From the NCBI GenBank assembly GCA_950022655.1, contig OX465584.1, positions 59,259,841-59,323,840 of the forward strand: DNA of 64,000 nt. The letters are read 5' to 3'. Source of the stretch: Alentia gelatinosa. Lineage: Eukaryota; Annelida; Polychaeta; Phyllodocida; Polynoidae. A model generated the notes under the pieces. That model saw only the letters and a program-made list of their open reading frames with translations. It made no database searches and was not told the origin of the DNA. Made by a program: the position numbers and the translations under genes. This document shows positions 43,329 through 54,697 of the stretch, in pieces. How positions within the stretch are numbered: the first letter of the stretch is position 1; each line of letters opens with the position of its first letter.

Positions 43329-44821
43329 AGATCCCACATAACCCGCACTAACCAGTAATTAAATGATTAAGTACACTGGAATTATTAGTCCTTTAGCTTA
43401 AAAGCCTAATATTGACTTAGATGAAATACTAAGATTTACCGAACCTTTAGAACAAATCCCAAGATGTGATATTTTCGCTGGAACCCTGCATATTTATATG
43501 TAGCTTCAGAGAGGGTATTCCCCTTGAGAAATGATGATGGGTAAGATGTACATTTCTAAGATTCCTAATGTCTGTAAATGTGAGGGGCATTTCCTCACCG
43601 CAGGGTAAATGACAAACGGCCATCATAAAAGGCGAGAATCGATCAATAAAATCCGGAGGTGGTCAAAGCTATTAAAGGTGGCCCGGAATTATGCTGTCTC
43701 CGTTGAGCCATTTAGAGAAGCAAACCACTGTTGTGGCGTAAGGCAGCTCTTTATTAGCCTATAACAAATTCCCCCTTATGCGGTCTCCTTTGAAGTTATA
43801 TTCACAGAAGGATAGATTCACATTTGCGGGATATGGTCATATTATAGTGTATGAAAAGATACTTGATTGGAAAAAAATCTCGGCAGAAAAGGTGATGGTG
43901 TGTGTGGGATTTACAAACGTTCAGTGAATTTGCAATTATGGAAACAGTAAATTAAAGGCGGTTCGTTTGTGTGTATTCAAATAAGGTTATCATTAATGGC
44001 AGGGAAAGTATGCTTGTTAACTCTTTAAGAATGCATGATACCTGGAGGCATCACCGCACTAAAGACGCACGATGCCTTGGGAAATCATTGTTCCAATATT
44101 TACAAAAATGTTTTAACAAAGAAATAGTAGAGCAATATTCATGAAATCTTCACAAAATGTAACTATGACATCGTACTTAGTATTTCCATTAAAAAGAAAC
44201 TAAATATTTTTTTGATTATGTATCGTAGTACGTGATTAAAAACTTTAATTATGAGTTTTAAGTATATTGTGCCCGTCCTCTAGCGGGACAAACTGACACC
44301 ACCACCCGTCCTTACAGGAGTTGTTCGGACACAGACACCCGTCCTTAAAGGGTTAAAATGGTTGTTAAAATGCTTCTTGATTATCAGTTAATATGCTTTC
44401 AAAAGGTATAAGCAAATTCGCTATAAACAATATCTTAAGATACTCAATAATTGACAGAATATTAGCTACGTATTATGGTAATGATTTTGTTGGTTTTTAA
44501 TCTCTATTCCAAATAGGTTTTGTAAATCAGGTCTTCCTTGGAGATAACTTAAAGAAAACAGACCAGAAAACGATCTCCATTTATGTCTGTAGAATAAGCC
44601 ATCGCCATACGACAACAGCATTTATATTATATTTTAAAAAAAAGTAAAAATGTATATCACTTTCTGGTGAGAGAACTCCCCACTACTTATATCAACCTGT
44701 TGTCTTTGTGGATTGCTCCTAAATGGTTATTTTAAACTGTTATAATTACATATGAATCATAGATAACGATGCTAAATTGCCTGCAGGTGTCTATCTATAT
44801 GAGTACCATCAGGCTGAGTAC
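43329..44821. other. No gene recognised
   Basis: AT-rich. A GATGCCT-type palindrome relic lies at 44046-44086. 44275-44345 has two imperfect copies of a CCCGTCCTNNAGNGGG-type phrase. Confidence 0.5.
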
Positions 44822-44993
44822 GTATTTGAATAGACTGGCTCCAGTCCCTGCATCCTATAGCTACGCTCCTCGTTGGGATACAAGATTCATGGGCCAGTCA
44901 GAGAAGGATGCATACTTTAATGAGCTTTATTTTTATTGTGTATCATTTAATGAATGTTCATAATCAAATACTTGAGCAAGTCTAGTATTTGAA
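44822..44993 (+). mobile_element. Minisat-carrier, minimal copy with one unit
   Basis: Element 44831-44984 (154 bp) between perfect 9-bp duplications GTATTTGAA (44822-44830 and 44985-44993). One 46-bp unit, then the terminal region CATGGGCCAGTCAGAGAAGG to CTTGAGCAAGTCTA. It is the cleanest copy of this family. Confidence 0.88.
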
Positions 44994-45079
44994 GTACAGA
45001 GGTTAAATCTTTGGTGGCGTTTTCAACTGCTGACAAAAACGCCACCGATTATACGCAATCTGTACAAATGTCGCTCGAT

Positions 45080-45427
45080 GTTTCTATTTATAGTATGTGG
45101 AAGCCAGGCCTTACGCTGCGAAAATTGTATTCCATATTCCAAGGATGCCAATGAGGCTTGGCGTCCACCTACTATGTTAGAAATTCACTCCTACCGATAT
45201 GGCTCCGATACAAAAAGCTAAAATTGGAAAGATATCGGGAAGGTGCAAAATCGTAGAAATATGTCTAGCCACTTCACCAAGCATCCTTTTTGATGCCTAA
45301 TCACAGAAACCTGGTCAACTGTCCCGATATTAGGTGATCTTCCCATGCAATTTAGATTTTTTCTATCGGGAGGTGCATCGTAGACCATATCGGAGCCATA
45401 TCATAGTAGGTAGACGCCAGGCCTAAG
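45080..45427. mobile_element. MITE-C, one decayed copy plus end fragment
   Basis: Element 45155-45423 starts GGCTTGGCGTCCACC and ends GTAGACGCCAGGCC with TAA to the right; the left flank is TGA. A separate right-end fragment (GTGGAAGCCAGGCC) lies at 45099-45112. Confidence 0.78.
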
Positions 45428-46058
45428 ATGATGAAACTTGAATTTTATTGAGTGTACCTTTGAAAGTGCCTAACTAATAATACTGGCATATAGGTTCCAA
45501 AACTACTGGGAGTCCAACAAGAAAGGAAAGTGAATGAAATCACATGAAATCTTCAAAGGAAATGAAAGCTCTTCAAATAAAAAAAAATATATATCATATT
45601 TCATATAAACAAAGTTGTCGATTCATCATGCAGGGAAATATCTGTCACGCAAGGACGTTTTTTATGTGAGCTCTTAGCCATTCATACATAGGTATATATA
45701 ATGATGAAAAAAAGGACAATATTTGACATATTTCTAGGTATGTGGGAGGGGAATAAGATGAGTTGGTCTCTGTGGTTGTGGTGTCTAAAAGCTGACACAC
45801 CATTCACCACAGGTGACTTAAATCCATACTTTGGATCATCCATACCATCGCAACCAGTCATAACTTTCTCTTCCCACTCAACATGCAAGGTAATCCCCAT
45901 TTTTTTGAAATATTTTGTTTAAAGTAAGCACCAGCTGTGATTGCCGAACACTTCTGTCTATACACAGAGGGACTTGGTAAATATCATGCTGCAGGCCTTT
46001 CTCCATTTGGCCCTGTTTCCACTTGGTGTTTGGTTCACAAACGAAATCAAAGTGGTTT
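45428..46058. other. No gene recognised
   Basis: Short frames on both strands around 45682-45922 share no domain and show no splice support. Confidence 0.45.
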
Positions 46059-46371
46059 TATCCCACCCCTAATAAAAAACTCCATAGGCTTAATATTGGG
46101 TCACTGTATTCGGTCTGGAGTTCAGAAAAATGAAAAATATCGTTCTAGTGGGATACACTTGACAAATGACGTCATTTGTTAATGTAAAAGTAATTTAGAC
46201 GGGCGGGGTAGGATAAATTCTAAACCAACCTCGAGTTAGTCGTGTTATTGTTCATCGCACTCTGGCAAGATCGCGTATTACTGCTCTCGGCTTCGCCTCG
46301 CGCAATAATATGCGATCTTGCCGTCGTGTAATAAACAACAACAAGACTAACTCTTGTTTGGTTTCTCCATT
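46059..46371. mobile_element. HM3 element, copy 1
   Basis: The module runs from TATCCCACCCC (46059) to GGGGTAGGATAAA (about 46208) with CTCCATAGGCTTAATATTGG. The hairpin has arms GAGTTAGTC and GGCAAGATCGCGTATTA and loop CTCTCGGCTTCGCCTCGCG (46284-46302). An inverse copy lies at 63385-63702. Confidence 0.83.
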
Positions 46372-46449
46372 GTATTTATGTGGTGTTTCCACCTGCCGAT
46401 TATGACCCCAGATTATATGATTTAGCACCGCCGACCGACTATGTGATAC

Positions 46450-46740
46450 TTAGGCCCAGCATCCACCTACAACGATATGGCTCCGATATGGTCTACGATG
46501 CACCTCCCAATACAAAATCAAAATCGCGTCAGAAGGTCACCTAATATCGGGGCAGTTGACCACGTTTCTTTGATTAGGTGCAAAAAAAATACCCTTGCAA
46601 TGCATGGTGGATTGGCATGTCTAGACATGTGTCTACGATTTTGCACCTTCCCGAAATATGGCTCCGATATTTGCTTTTTGTATCAGTGCCATATCTGTAG
46701 GTCTAAATTTCTATCGTAGTAGGTGGACGCCAGGCCTTTA
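46450..46740. mobile_element. MITE-C copy
   Basis: Element 46453-46736. TTA on the left, TTTA on the right. Ends GGCCCAGCATCCACCTAC and GTAGGTGGACGCCAGGCC. Confidence 0.83.
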
Positions 46741-47941
46741 TGTGCAATGATCATCAGATGGAAACAAAAAGAGTCAACAATAAGTACACTGGTCAACTAA
46801 ATGGTGCCACTGACTGTATATCAGTATCAATTTATCGTTGAGGGTGCATTGTATGTACAAGTTATACTGTATTTTCTTGGTACACACAGATTTACCTGGA
46901 ATTGTTACATAATTTATGCAAAATTAATCTGTGAGCATTCTCTGCAGGTCTCGTTTACATTCATCGATCTGGCGTCAGTGAACCAAAAAGTTCCATCGGT
47001 GGTTTCCGACTGCAGATCATGCCAAAAAGTCAGCCAATGGAAACAGGTTTCATTACAGCTTGCTCGTAAGCCCCATATACATTGCCTAAAGGTTAGAGTG
47101 GTTACATATAGACTTCCGGCGTACTGCAAAAAGACTACCGCTTCACTATCTGTGAGCTATTCACTTTGATATTGTGAATGGAGCAGAGGTCCAGTGTCTT
47201 AGTGACATGCCCAGCTGACCATGTCCAATCAGTCAAGACCGAAATACCTCATTGACCCACTGGTGCTTGATATGTTTGGATCCTAGACTACTCAGGCAAT
47301 TGCAGAAATGGCAAGTTGGCTGGCTGCAAGTGGGTTACAGAAAACTATACATAGATAGAATGTATCCCAAACGTTTTATTGTTATTCATTTATAAATCAC
47401 ACCTTTGCCTGACGGATCCATCGGGTCAGTAAGAATTGTGTCACTGTATGCACTTCTCAGACCCAATTATAATCGGGTTGGGCATTACTAGCATGGGGTT
47501 AATGACTGGCTCTGCCCAACCTTAATCTTGTCGCTGTACGCACTTCACTGACTGTTCTCGACTCTAAGTACATTCTTAAACAAGGATGATATGCATCTCC
47601 CCATTCTATATACAAGTATCATATATCAATTTGTAGGGGAGACAGAGCCAATTATAGATCTGGAAACAGTTTTCCCTCATGTTATTGAACTTCGAATTAT
47701 TTTCTATGAATCCACACCAGCGGCCGATGGCTCACCCCAGCTTGGCTCCGGCTGCTCTCTTTGATCCAACGGGGGTCGCTGTATAAGGCGCTAAAGTGGA
47801 GAGGTGTGATTGGCAAGCGTTGTTGACGGTATAAGACAATGACATAATTGTTCCCGATTATAATCATTGATCGGATCGGTGAGAATCTGTGGTCGATGTC
47901 GCTGTCTTATGGGCTTTACGCTAGAAGGTGTAAACTGGACT
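46741..47941. other. No gene firmly supported; possible exon 46950-47091
   Basis: A plus-strand frame continues after an acceptor-like CATTCTCTGCAG (46938-46949) as VSFTFIDLASVNQKVPSVVS with cysteines, to a possible donor AAAG/GTTAGA near 47091. No family recognised. 47410-47430 has CTGACGGATCCATCGGG, echoing a palindrome at 50319-50336. Confidence 0.3.
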
Positions 47942-48265
47942 TTAAGCCGGATGCCCTTCTACCGATTTAGGGTTAAACGACTAGTTCCCAAATCGTATAG
48001 GAGTCGGTCACCTTGTCGCAGGCAAATTACGTAATTTCCCTCGCTCGACCCGCACACTGATAAAATCGGTGTACGGTCCAGTAATCTCTGGGGGAGGGCA
48101 AAAACCAAAGAAACCGAGTGTTCACTAATCACTTGGTAGCCTTTCCTAGCTGTCCTACATCTACCGACTCTGCTAGGATGGCTTGGCTGAGACAAATTAC
48201 CCTCCATTTGTCGCCGACAAACGTACATAAATGTTCCGAAATCGGTAGATGGGCATTGGGCTTAA
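47942..48265. mobile_element. MITE-E copy
   Basis: Element about 47945-48262. Ends AGCCGGATGCCCTTCTACCG and CGGTAGATGGGCATTGGGCT. TAA follows on the right. Includes CCTAGCTGTCCTACATCTAC. Confidence 0.82.
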
Positions 48266-48770
48266 CAGAAACAGGCCTACAGCACGCTTGTCAAGCATGG
48301 CACTGAGGCGAGACATTGTTTGTGTGTGGTAAAGAGGAACCACAGACATTTCCCTGATTCATATTTTATGCGTAACTTCCGCTGTGGTCTCCTTACCATG
48401 GCTGGTGCCTGTATAGACTTGCTCAAGTCTTTGATTATGAACATCCATTAAATGATTAAACACAATCAGAATAAAGCTCATTTTAGTATGTATCCTTCTC
48501 TGACTGGCCCATGAATCAAAGACTTGGCCAGTAGGAACAGAACCTCCTGTACATGTACCCCTAGTAATTCCGTGTAACCCTACACCTCCTCCTACCCCTC
48601 CCCCTCCCCCTCCACTAGTTTTCTGGCCACCTGTGCTGTCATATAGATAAATGTTTCCTGCTCCTGACTGTGACCTGATTGAGATCAAAGTGAGAGGGTA
48701 TCAATCTCTCAGCAGATATCCTGACCATTAGCCAGGATATCTGTATGGAGAGTATTGGGAATTCTGGAGC

Positions 48771-49083
48771 TAAAGCCCAATGCCCATCTACCGCTTCTGG
48801 AACATTCATGTACCTTTGTGGGGGACAAACGGACGGTAATTTGTCTCACCGAAGGCATCCTAGCGGAGACAGCCGTAGTCGGTAGATGTAGGACAGCTAG
48901 GCAAGGGTGAGCCACCGATTAGCAGACCGATTTGCTTAGGACTAATATCCACCACCCCATCTTCTCAATGTCCGCCGGCCGAGCGAAGAATTACGTAATT
49001 TGCCTGCGACAAGTCGACCGACTCCTATACGATTTGGGAACTAATCGCTCAACCCTGAATCGGTAGATGGGCATCAGACTTAA
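48771..49083. mobile_element. MITE-E copy nested in minisat-carrier
   Basis: Element 48774-49080 (307 bp) with TAA on both sides. Inverse to 14132-14437. Confidence 0.87.
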
Positions 49084-49125
49084 GCAGTGGCTGAGATTCA
49101 ACACCATTACCGATTGTACCCGTCC

Positions 49126-49405
49126 CTGTAACCCAGCAAGGAAGGTAGCCATAGGATGCAGGGACTGGAGCCAGTATCCCAGCAAGGAAGGTAGCCATAG
49201 GATGCAGGGACTGGAGCCAGTATCCCAGCGAGGAGGGTAGCCATAGGATGCAGGGACTGGAGCCAGTATCCAAACGAGGAGGGTAGCCATAGGATGCAGG
49301 GACTGGAGCCTGTATCCCAGCGAGGAGGGTAGCCATAGGATGCAGGGACTGGAACCAGTATCCCAGCGAGGAGGGTAGCCATAGGATGCAGGGACTGGAG
49401 CCAGA
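49126..49405 (-). repeat. 46-bp minisatellite, six units
   Basis: TATCCCAGCGAGGAGGGTAG and CCATAGGATGCAGGGACTGG repeat every 46 bp. Frames of 95-155 codons here are translations of the repeat. Confidence 0.92.
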
Positions 49406-49417
49406 CTAGTGCCTGTA

Positions 49418-50386
49418 ACACACGTGTTATGAGAATAATGCACCGACCCCACCTGCACCTAATGACCCCTCGTTAATTAGTGATCCTAATTACAGCTCCT
49501 GCCCCCGTGTTTGTGGGATGAGTACGTTATAGAATCATTGTGGTTAATGTCCTTAGGTAAGTGTCAAATCCTGTTTGTCTGACATCAAGATATTGCGGTC
49601 AAGTTGATGTTAAATTTTTTCTGCGCTTGGAGGGATGATTTCTTGTTAAAACCAACCATGGATTGAAGCATGTATTTTATAGATATCAGAATTTCTCTGA
49701 TGATTCCATGTTGTCTTTGTTGGTTTTTTTTGGTTTTTTTCTTTCTATGAAATCTTCAGCATTGCGGGAAATGAACAATAAAATTAGAACTGGAACATAA
49801 CATCAGGAACTATCATCGAGTGCAGAGTCATATGACCTGCGGCCACTAAACAGTCATAACTGTACCCGTATCTTTATAGCTGTAGTAACTTGATTTCATA
49901 TTGTAATCACCAACTGTTCCCGTCTGTACACATTTTTTCATGTTGTTTTGCCCGTTTGCAAGGAAGAACGTCCAATGCACTGCACGATTGTAAATCTGCT
50001 TTATATGAATAAAAAAAAAAATAAAAAAAAAATAAAAAAAGGGGGAAAAAAACAACAACCAAGGAATTAAGCTTGTATCTTATTGGACTTATGAATACAG
50101 AGAGCTATGCTCATTTAGAAAAAGAAATCCCTGTGCTTAAGCCTTCGGTCACTTATTTTGTGAGCGCTAAAACTGTGCAAACATCATGAGCAATTTTGTT
50201 TATCAATGGCCTATTTCTATGCTAAACCCAGCCAAGGAAAAACCCCAATGCTTAAACCATGACACTTCGGTCACCTATTTTCATCGGTTTGACCGGATTT
50301 GCGCAGATTGTCACATACCCGACGGATCCGTCGGGAAAAAGTAGAATCGGGCACAGCCGTCGGGTCAATGTCTTATAGGCTATACT
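49418..50386. other. No gene recognised
   Basis: Poly-A and A/T simple sequence at about 50010-50050. A palindrome CCCGACGGATCCGTCGGG lies at 50319-50336. Confidence 0.5.
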
Positions 50387-50509
50387 AAGAGTGCTCAGTA
50401 TAGATTTGACAAATTATGGAATGATCTATCACCAAATGAGTGTGCCATCAAAAGGCCAGAGTCCCTCAAAGAATATTTGAAAATAAGTAACATTTTGAGT
50501 GGAAAGTGA
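50387..50509 (+). pseudogene. C-terminal fragment of a LINE ORF2
   Basis: The plus strand reads SAQYRFDKLWNDLSPNECAI then RPESLKEYLKI, with stop TGA at 50507-50509. F-D-K-L-W-N-D-L and S-L-K-E-(F/Y) are the typical end of non-LTR ORF2 proteins. No RT domain is near. Confidence 0.7.
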
Positions 50510-50662
50510 TCTACTTTACAACTAATAGGGATAAGTATCAGGTATGGTTTGTAGACTGGTTCCCTGTCCCAATGAAATCCCTCACTCTCCCAGTAGATCC
50601 TTCGCAAGTGCTAAGGCCCAATGCCTATCTACAAATTTCGAAACATTTATTGTTTGTCGGCG

Positions 50663-50783
50663 ACAGTTATTTTAAATTCTTTCTTGGATACAAGATGTTG
50701 CGTGCTGACGTCTAAAAATTATGGGAAGCTTTAGACGTCAGCACGCAACATCTTGTATCCAAGAAAGAATTTAAAATAACTGT
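50663..50783. repeat. Perfect 54-bp inverted duplication
   Basis: 50663-50716 is the exact reverse complement of 50730-50783, with a 13-base centre. The right arm continues into LINE coding sequence, the left arm into MITE-E. Confidence 0.93.
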
Positions 50784-51062
50784 AAAGAGAAAGCTGTCTG
50801 TATATGAATGGTCATAGAGTCTTATAAAAATTATTGTGCAATATAATACTGTGCAATACTGATTTACCTTTTGTGTTGGTGCAATTACTGGTGCCTATTC
50901 TGTAACCCATTACCATCTCATCTCATTGTATGTCACAACAACCTATTGTAAAGGACCTCTCAATCTTGATGTAGCATTGATGTATCACTGAACGAACTTC
51001 CATTGGAAGATCTGTCTGAATTGACAGAACTGGTCGAAATAAAAAAAAAAAAAATAATAAAA
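50730..51062 (+). mobile_element. 5'-truncated LINE with poly-A tail
   Basis: Read from 50731 the plus strand gives a short tail (KKEFKITVKRKLSVYEWS, stop), then about 230 bp of 3' UTR and an A-rich tail (about 51038-51062). F-K-x-x-x-K-x-x-L matches LINE ORF2 ends. No target duplication is visible; target bases were lost. Confidence 0.65.
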
Positions 51063-51299
51063 AACGGAAGGCATCCTAACATAGTCGGCCGTAGTCAGTA
51101 GATGTAGGACAGCTAGGCATGTTTCAAAATCGGTAAGTGTAGACAGATTTAATTAGGACTTATATTCACCACCCCCTCTCCTGATGTCCGCCGGTCGAGC
51201 GAAGGGTTACGTAATTTGCCTGCGACAAGTTCACCGACTCCTATACGATTTGCGAACTAATCGTTCAACCCTTAATCGGTAGATGGGCATCAGGCTTTA

Positions 51300-51790
51300 C
51301 AAGTGGCCACAGGAAGTAGAGCGCAGTACCTCTGCTAGGAGAGTGTCCTTCTCCCTCAAGAGGTTCCCCAAGTAACTTACTAATGTAAGATGATACAAAA
51401 TAAACTAATATAAACCTTTCAAAAGATAAAATATAATGTATTAGAATGTTTGTCTAAAAACCAGTATAGTACTAGCTGAATACTGTTCCATATGATGGAC
51501 CAGAAAAATGGAGGCGTTACCCATAAGCCGCGTTTCCATTGGCCGATTTCCCGTCACCGATCTAAAGTCAGGAACCACCGACAGACTTTTGGCACTGCTG
51601 ACCCAAAATCGGTCAGTGGAAGCGACACAGGTCGTGGAATGACCCACAACTTTTTCTGCTTTGATTATACAATGTGGCACCACCCACCACTGAGTAAAAG
51701 CTTGGTCACTGAGTGAAATCTGCTAACCTTCTATACCGATGTACAGTCGGTGGCACCACCAACAGACTTACTGGGTAAATACACAATATT
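51300..51790. other. No gene; decayed MITE ends
   Basis: 51524-51640 (GCGTTTCCATTGGCCGATTT and CACCGACAGACTTTTGGCAC) resembles the sequence at 59700-60000 and 14460-14540. Otherwise nothing recognised. Confidence 0.5.
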
Positions 51791-51919
51791 ACCATGAGTT
51801 CAATCTGAGTGGCTGTATTCTCCACGTAGTTGATGCGTAGTAATACTCCGAGCAATAGCGAGGAGTAACACGTAGTGTCAACTACAAGGAGAATACAGTC
51901 ACTCAGATCGAAATCATGG
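51791..51919. mobile_element. Foldback hairpin, TCTGAGTGGCTGTATTCTCC arms
   Basis: Arms extend from ACCATGA (51791) to TCATGGT (51919), with CCGAGCAATAGCGAGG at the tip. Related to 2259-2402. Confidence 0.8.
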
Positions 51920-52071
51920 TAATGTCGTATTCATTACTCACATTTCAAGTAATTATCAGAAAAAAAATCTTGTAAATAATTAGAAATTTGCCCCAAGTAC
52001 TGTGCATTGTTTATATAAATTAGTTCCTATAATGCCAGTCAGGTGGCCCAAAAAAGCTGTATTCTCCAGAG

Positions 52072-52156
52072 TTCCGACGCGATTTTGATTTTTTATCGGG
52101 AGGTGCATCGTAGACCATATCGGTGCCATATCGTAGTAGGTGGACGCCGGGCCTTA
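52072..52156. mobile_element. MITE-C fragment, right end
   Basis: TTTTTATCGGGAGGTGCATC through GTGGACGCCGGGCC, followed by TTA. The left 190 bp are missing. Confidence 0.8.
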
Positions 52157-53280
52157 CGGACCGCGGGCGGCGCGATCTGTAAACCGACTAAAGGCTTGGG
52201 TGCGTAGCCTGGAAGCCTGGCCTAGTTAGACTATAGGCCAGGTAACGGGTTCCATTTTTATAGTGCATTATTGGTAACGCCTCCTGGTTCCCCGGTAGTC
52301 CGCTAGAGGGCTCGGCGGGGCTATAGGTGTGTAACAATCTGATACCAGCCAAACCACTTGGCTGGTTCCTGGGGTATCCCCTAGTCACAGGCGGGCACCA
52401 GCCAAGGTTGAAGGTCATGCCTGTGGAACCAGTTACCTGCCCCTTATTCATATGGGCAGGGAACCAGTCTATTGGGTGCGTGGCTCTGGACCTTGTTCCC
52501 GCGTTCCGTCATGTATTTGCCACCTGTTACACAATTATCGTCTGCTTCAGAAGAATGTCGTCTGCTCGCTCGCTCCAATCACAGGCTTGGCACGGAAATC
52601 CACTGAAGGTGTATTGACTGAACCATGCCTCTGGCTGGAGAGTGTGTATTTTGGATGTCGTCTGCTAGCGGGTTTCCAGGTAACGAACGCACTAACAATA
52701 CCGCGAAAACCATGATGGACTCTTGCGGCTTGGCACCCCTCCAAAAATGAAAAACATTTTTTTTTTTTTTTTAAATGCATGTATTTCGATTTAGGTTTCC
52801 GCTGAATTAGGTTAACAAAAAAGGTTCATGTGTGCCCATTGCAGATGAATATATGTGAAGATGAGCTTATGAAAACGGCTTGTCTCAGATGAATTATCAA
52901 ACCAGAGGTTTTGAAACAAAATTTCTTTTAAAAAGGTTATGGCGGCGTAATATATTTCATGTTTATGCTACTGAATATTTCAATCGAAATTTTAACACCT
53001 TCAATTTGGATATAAAGGAACGTATTCTCCTTTAAACTAATTCGCTCCAATGTATTTATTCTGAAAATGATAGAGCTAAGCTCATTTGATAAAACAAAAA
53101 TAAATCTTCAAGTCCTGCTAACGTTTGGTAGAATTACGTTGTGGTGTTAAAGCAATCTATTCAAATGTCCATTAAATTGGTAGTTACCAACTAGAGGTCC
53201 CCAGAAGTATGCATACCCCTTTATGACCACTATAGGTCCGCGTATGTTACCACCACCCCTACACCTTAAGGTAACGTTTC
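52157..53280. other. No gene recognised
   Basis: Plus and minus frames (52188-52780) reach 96 codons but overlap each other with no domain. Poly-T at about 52758-52772. AT-rich beyond. Confidence 0.45.
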
Positions 53281-53835
53281 TTTATCTCACCACTGATACA
53301 AGTCTAGCCATAGGAATAACATTGGAAAGAAATACTCAACAATCACACCCTTAAAGTGATAATACTACGCCACAGCTGTGGTGGAGTGAATGTGAGATGA
53401 CGTCATATGGATTTGCTAGGTAATTTTGATTATTCTGATATTGCGATGCTATTTGATGTCATTGGAACATAGTGAGATAAAGCCAGAATCGCACTCATTT
53501 GGATGAGCTGTAATCGTTAATCGATGATGATTGCAGGGCATCCAAACTCGTGGAGTATTGAGTATTTACATTAAAACCCGGCGTAAGCGCACACCCTCCG
53601 TTCCGGACCAAAGTGTCCGCTTATGCGGGGTTTTCAAGTTTCCTCCAGCCCAGTATAAATGTATTATATACCGATAAGTAGGGCAAACAAAGGCGATAAT
53701 CGGGCTGGTGTCCGCTTACGCGGGGTGTCAACATCTAATAGAGGGAAAATTTCCGTTCCAAGCAAAAGTGTCCGCTGACGCGGGGTGGCCGCTTAGGCGG
53801 GGTTCTACTGTATACAATTCTCGATCTAGTTCTAT
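53281..53835. mobile_element. HM5 element, copy 2, interrupted
   Basis: The module starts TTTATCTCACC (53281), contains GCCATAGGAATAACATTGGA and ends GTGAGATAAA (about 53481). Hairpin arms as in 28937-29283. The hairpin's right foot is split by the insert at 53571-53812. Confidence 0.8.
53571..53812. mobile_element. CCCCGC repeat nested in HM5
   Basis: About 242 bp, starting TTAAAACCCGGCGTAAGCGC and ending GGCGGGGTTCTACTGTA. It contains three blocks like GTGTCCGCTTACGCGGGG. Comparison with the uninterrupted copy at 29262 shows insertion at a TA-rich site. The phrase CAGTAAAACCCCGCTTCTGG in the 85-bp satellite is related. Confidence 0.8.
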
Positions 53836-54697
53836 CGGAAGCACTCTACCTGCATCTCTCCTACTCTGGCCACCAGAGCAAATGCTTGCTACACTACCTT
53901 AGCTCTGGTTGAGTACGATCCGTGCATTGGAGACCGCGATTTCACATTTCTTTCCGACGCATTTTAATTCTTGTCAGGAACCTCTACCATATGCTCTCGA
54001 TGCCCCAATTATAGTGGGTGGACATTCTCAATTTAAGGGTTAAAATCGTAGTAATGGATCAGATTTTCTGATGTGGTCGACGATGGACACTGATCAATAC
54101 ACTTCGATAAAAAAAAAGTCCATTGTAGGGTCTGTATGATTTTCAAACATGTTTGAAAATTTTAAACTGTCGGAGTCAACCATAGAGCACCAGTGAAATA
54201 TCATAAATTTCTAAGATTCCATAATGTCAGTAGAACAGGTTTCATCAATTCTGTCCCGGCGATCCGATACCTTCTGAGGGGCTACAATATGGCCAATCTG
54301 CGGCCCGTTTAATAATCTAGGATCGTACATGAGGACACTTTTCCGTAACCCGTACAAGGATTATCGTTTGATAATATTTGAGTCTGTTTGCTAATACAGT
54401 ATTAGCCGTCCATAAAAGCCATCCAAAAATATTGAATAAAGTTGACCCACATCGTCCATGGGTCTCTATGGTATACAGAAAAGAGTCTGCATGTACGGTT
54501 CTAGACAATTAAACAGGCAACTGCATTGAAGTTCATCGGAAGTTTTTTTTTGTTTTTAAAATCTTTTTATCTATCAACTGATTTGAAGGTAGGTGTACAA
54601 GTAGGGGGACACCTACACTGGCCGCCGGAGCTACACTCCGTTAGCTCTGGTTGGGTTAAATCCGTGGCCGCCTTGACCCACTACCTGTACGTGTCTC
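53836..54697. other. No gene recognised
   Basis: 53930-54030 may be a highly decayed MITE-C. GGCCCGTTTAATAATCTAGG at 54302 is a dispersed phrase. Nothing else seen. Confidence 0.45.

Larger units (their letters stand above)
48405..49417 (-). mobile_element. Minisat-carrier, six units, with MITE-E inside
   Basis: Element 48414-49408 between perfect 9-bp duplications GTGCCTGTA (48405-48413 and 49409-49417). It reads in reverse: the 3' end TAGACTTGCTCAAGTC comes first, then the unique part, then six 46-bp units. MITE-E (48774-49080) interrupts the unique part. Confidence 0.88.
50612..51299. mobile_element. MITE-E copy interrupted by LINE tail
   Basis: Left part 50615-50662 (GGCCCAATGCC start) and right part about 51064-51296 (ends GGTAGATGGGCATCAGGCT). 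Between them lies the inverted duplication and LINE 3' end; about 25 bases of MITE sequence are missing at the junction. Confidence 0.8.

Noticed and set aside
53930..54030. Another MITE-C copy
   Set aside because: Some words agree (CCGACGC, GTGGGTGGAC) but the alignment is too poor to assert.
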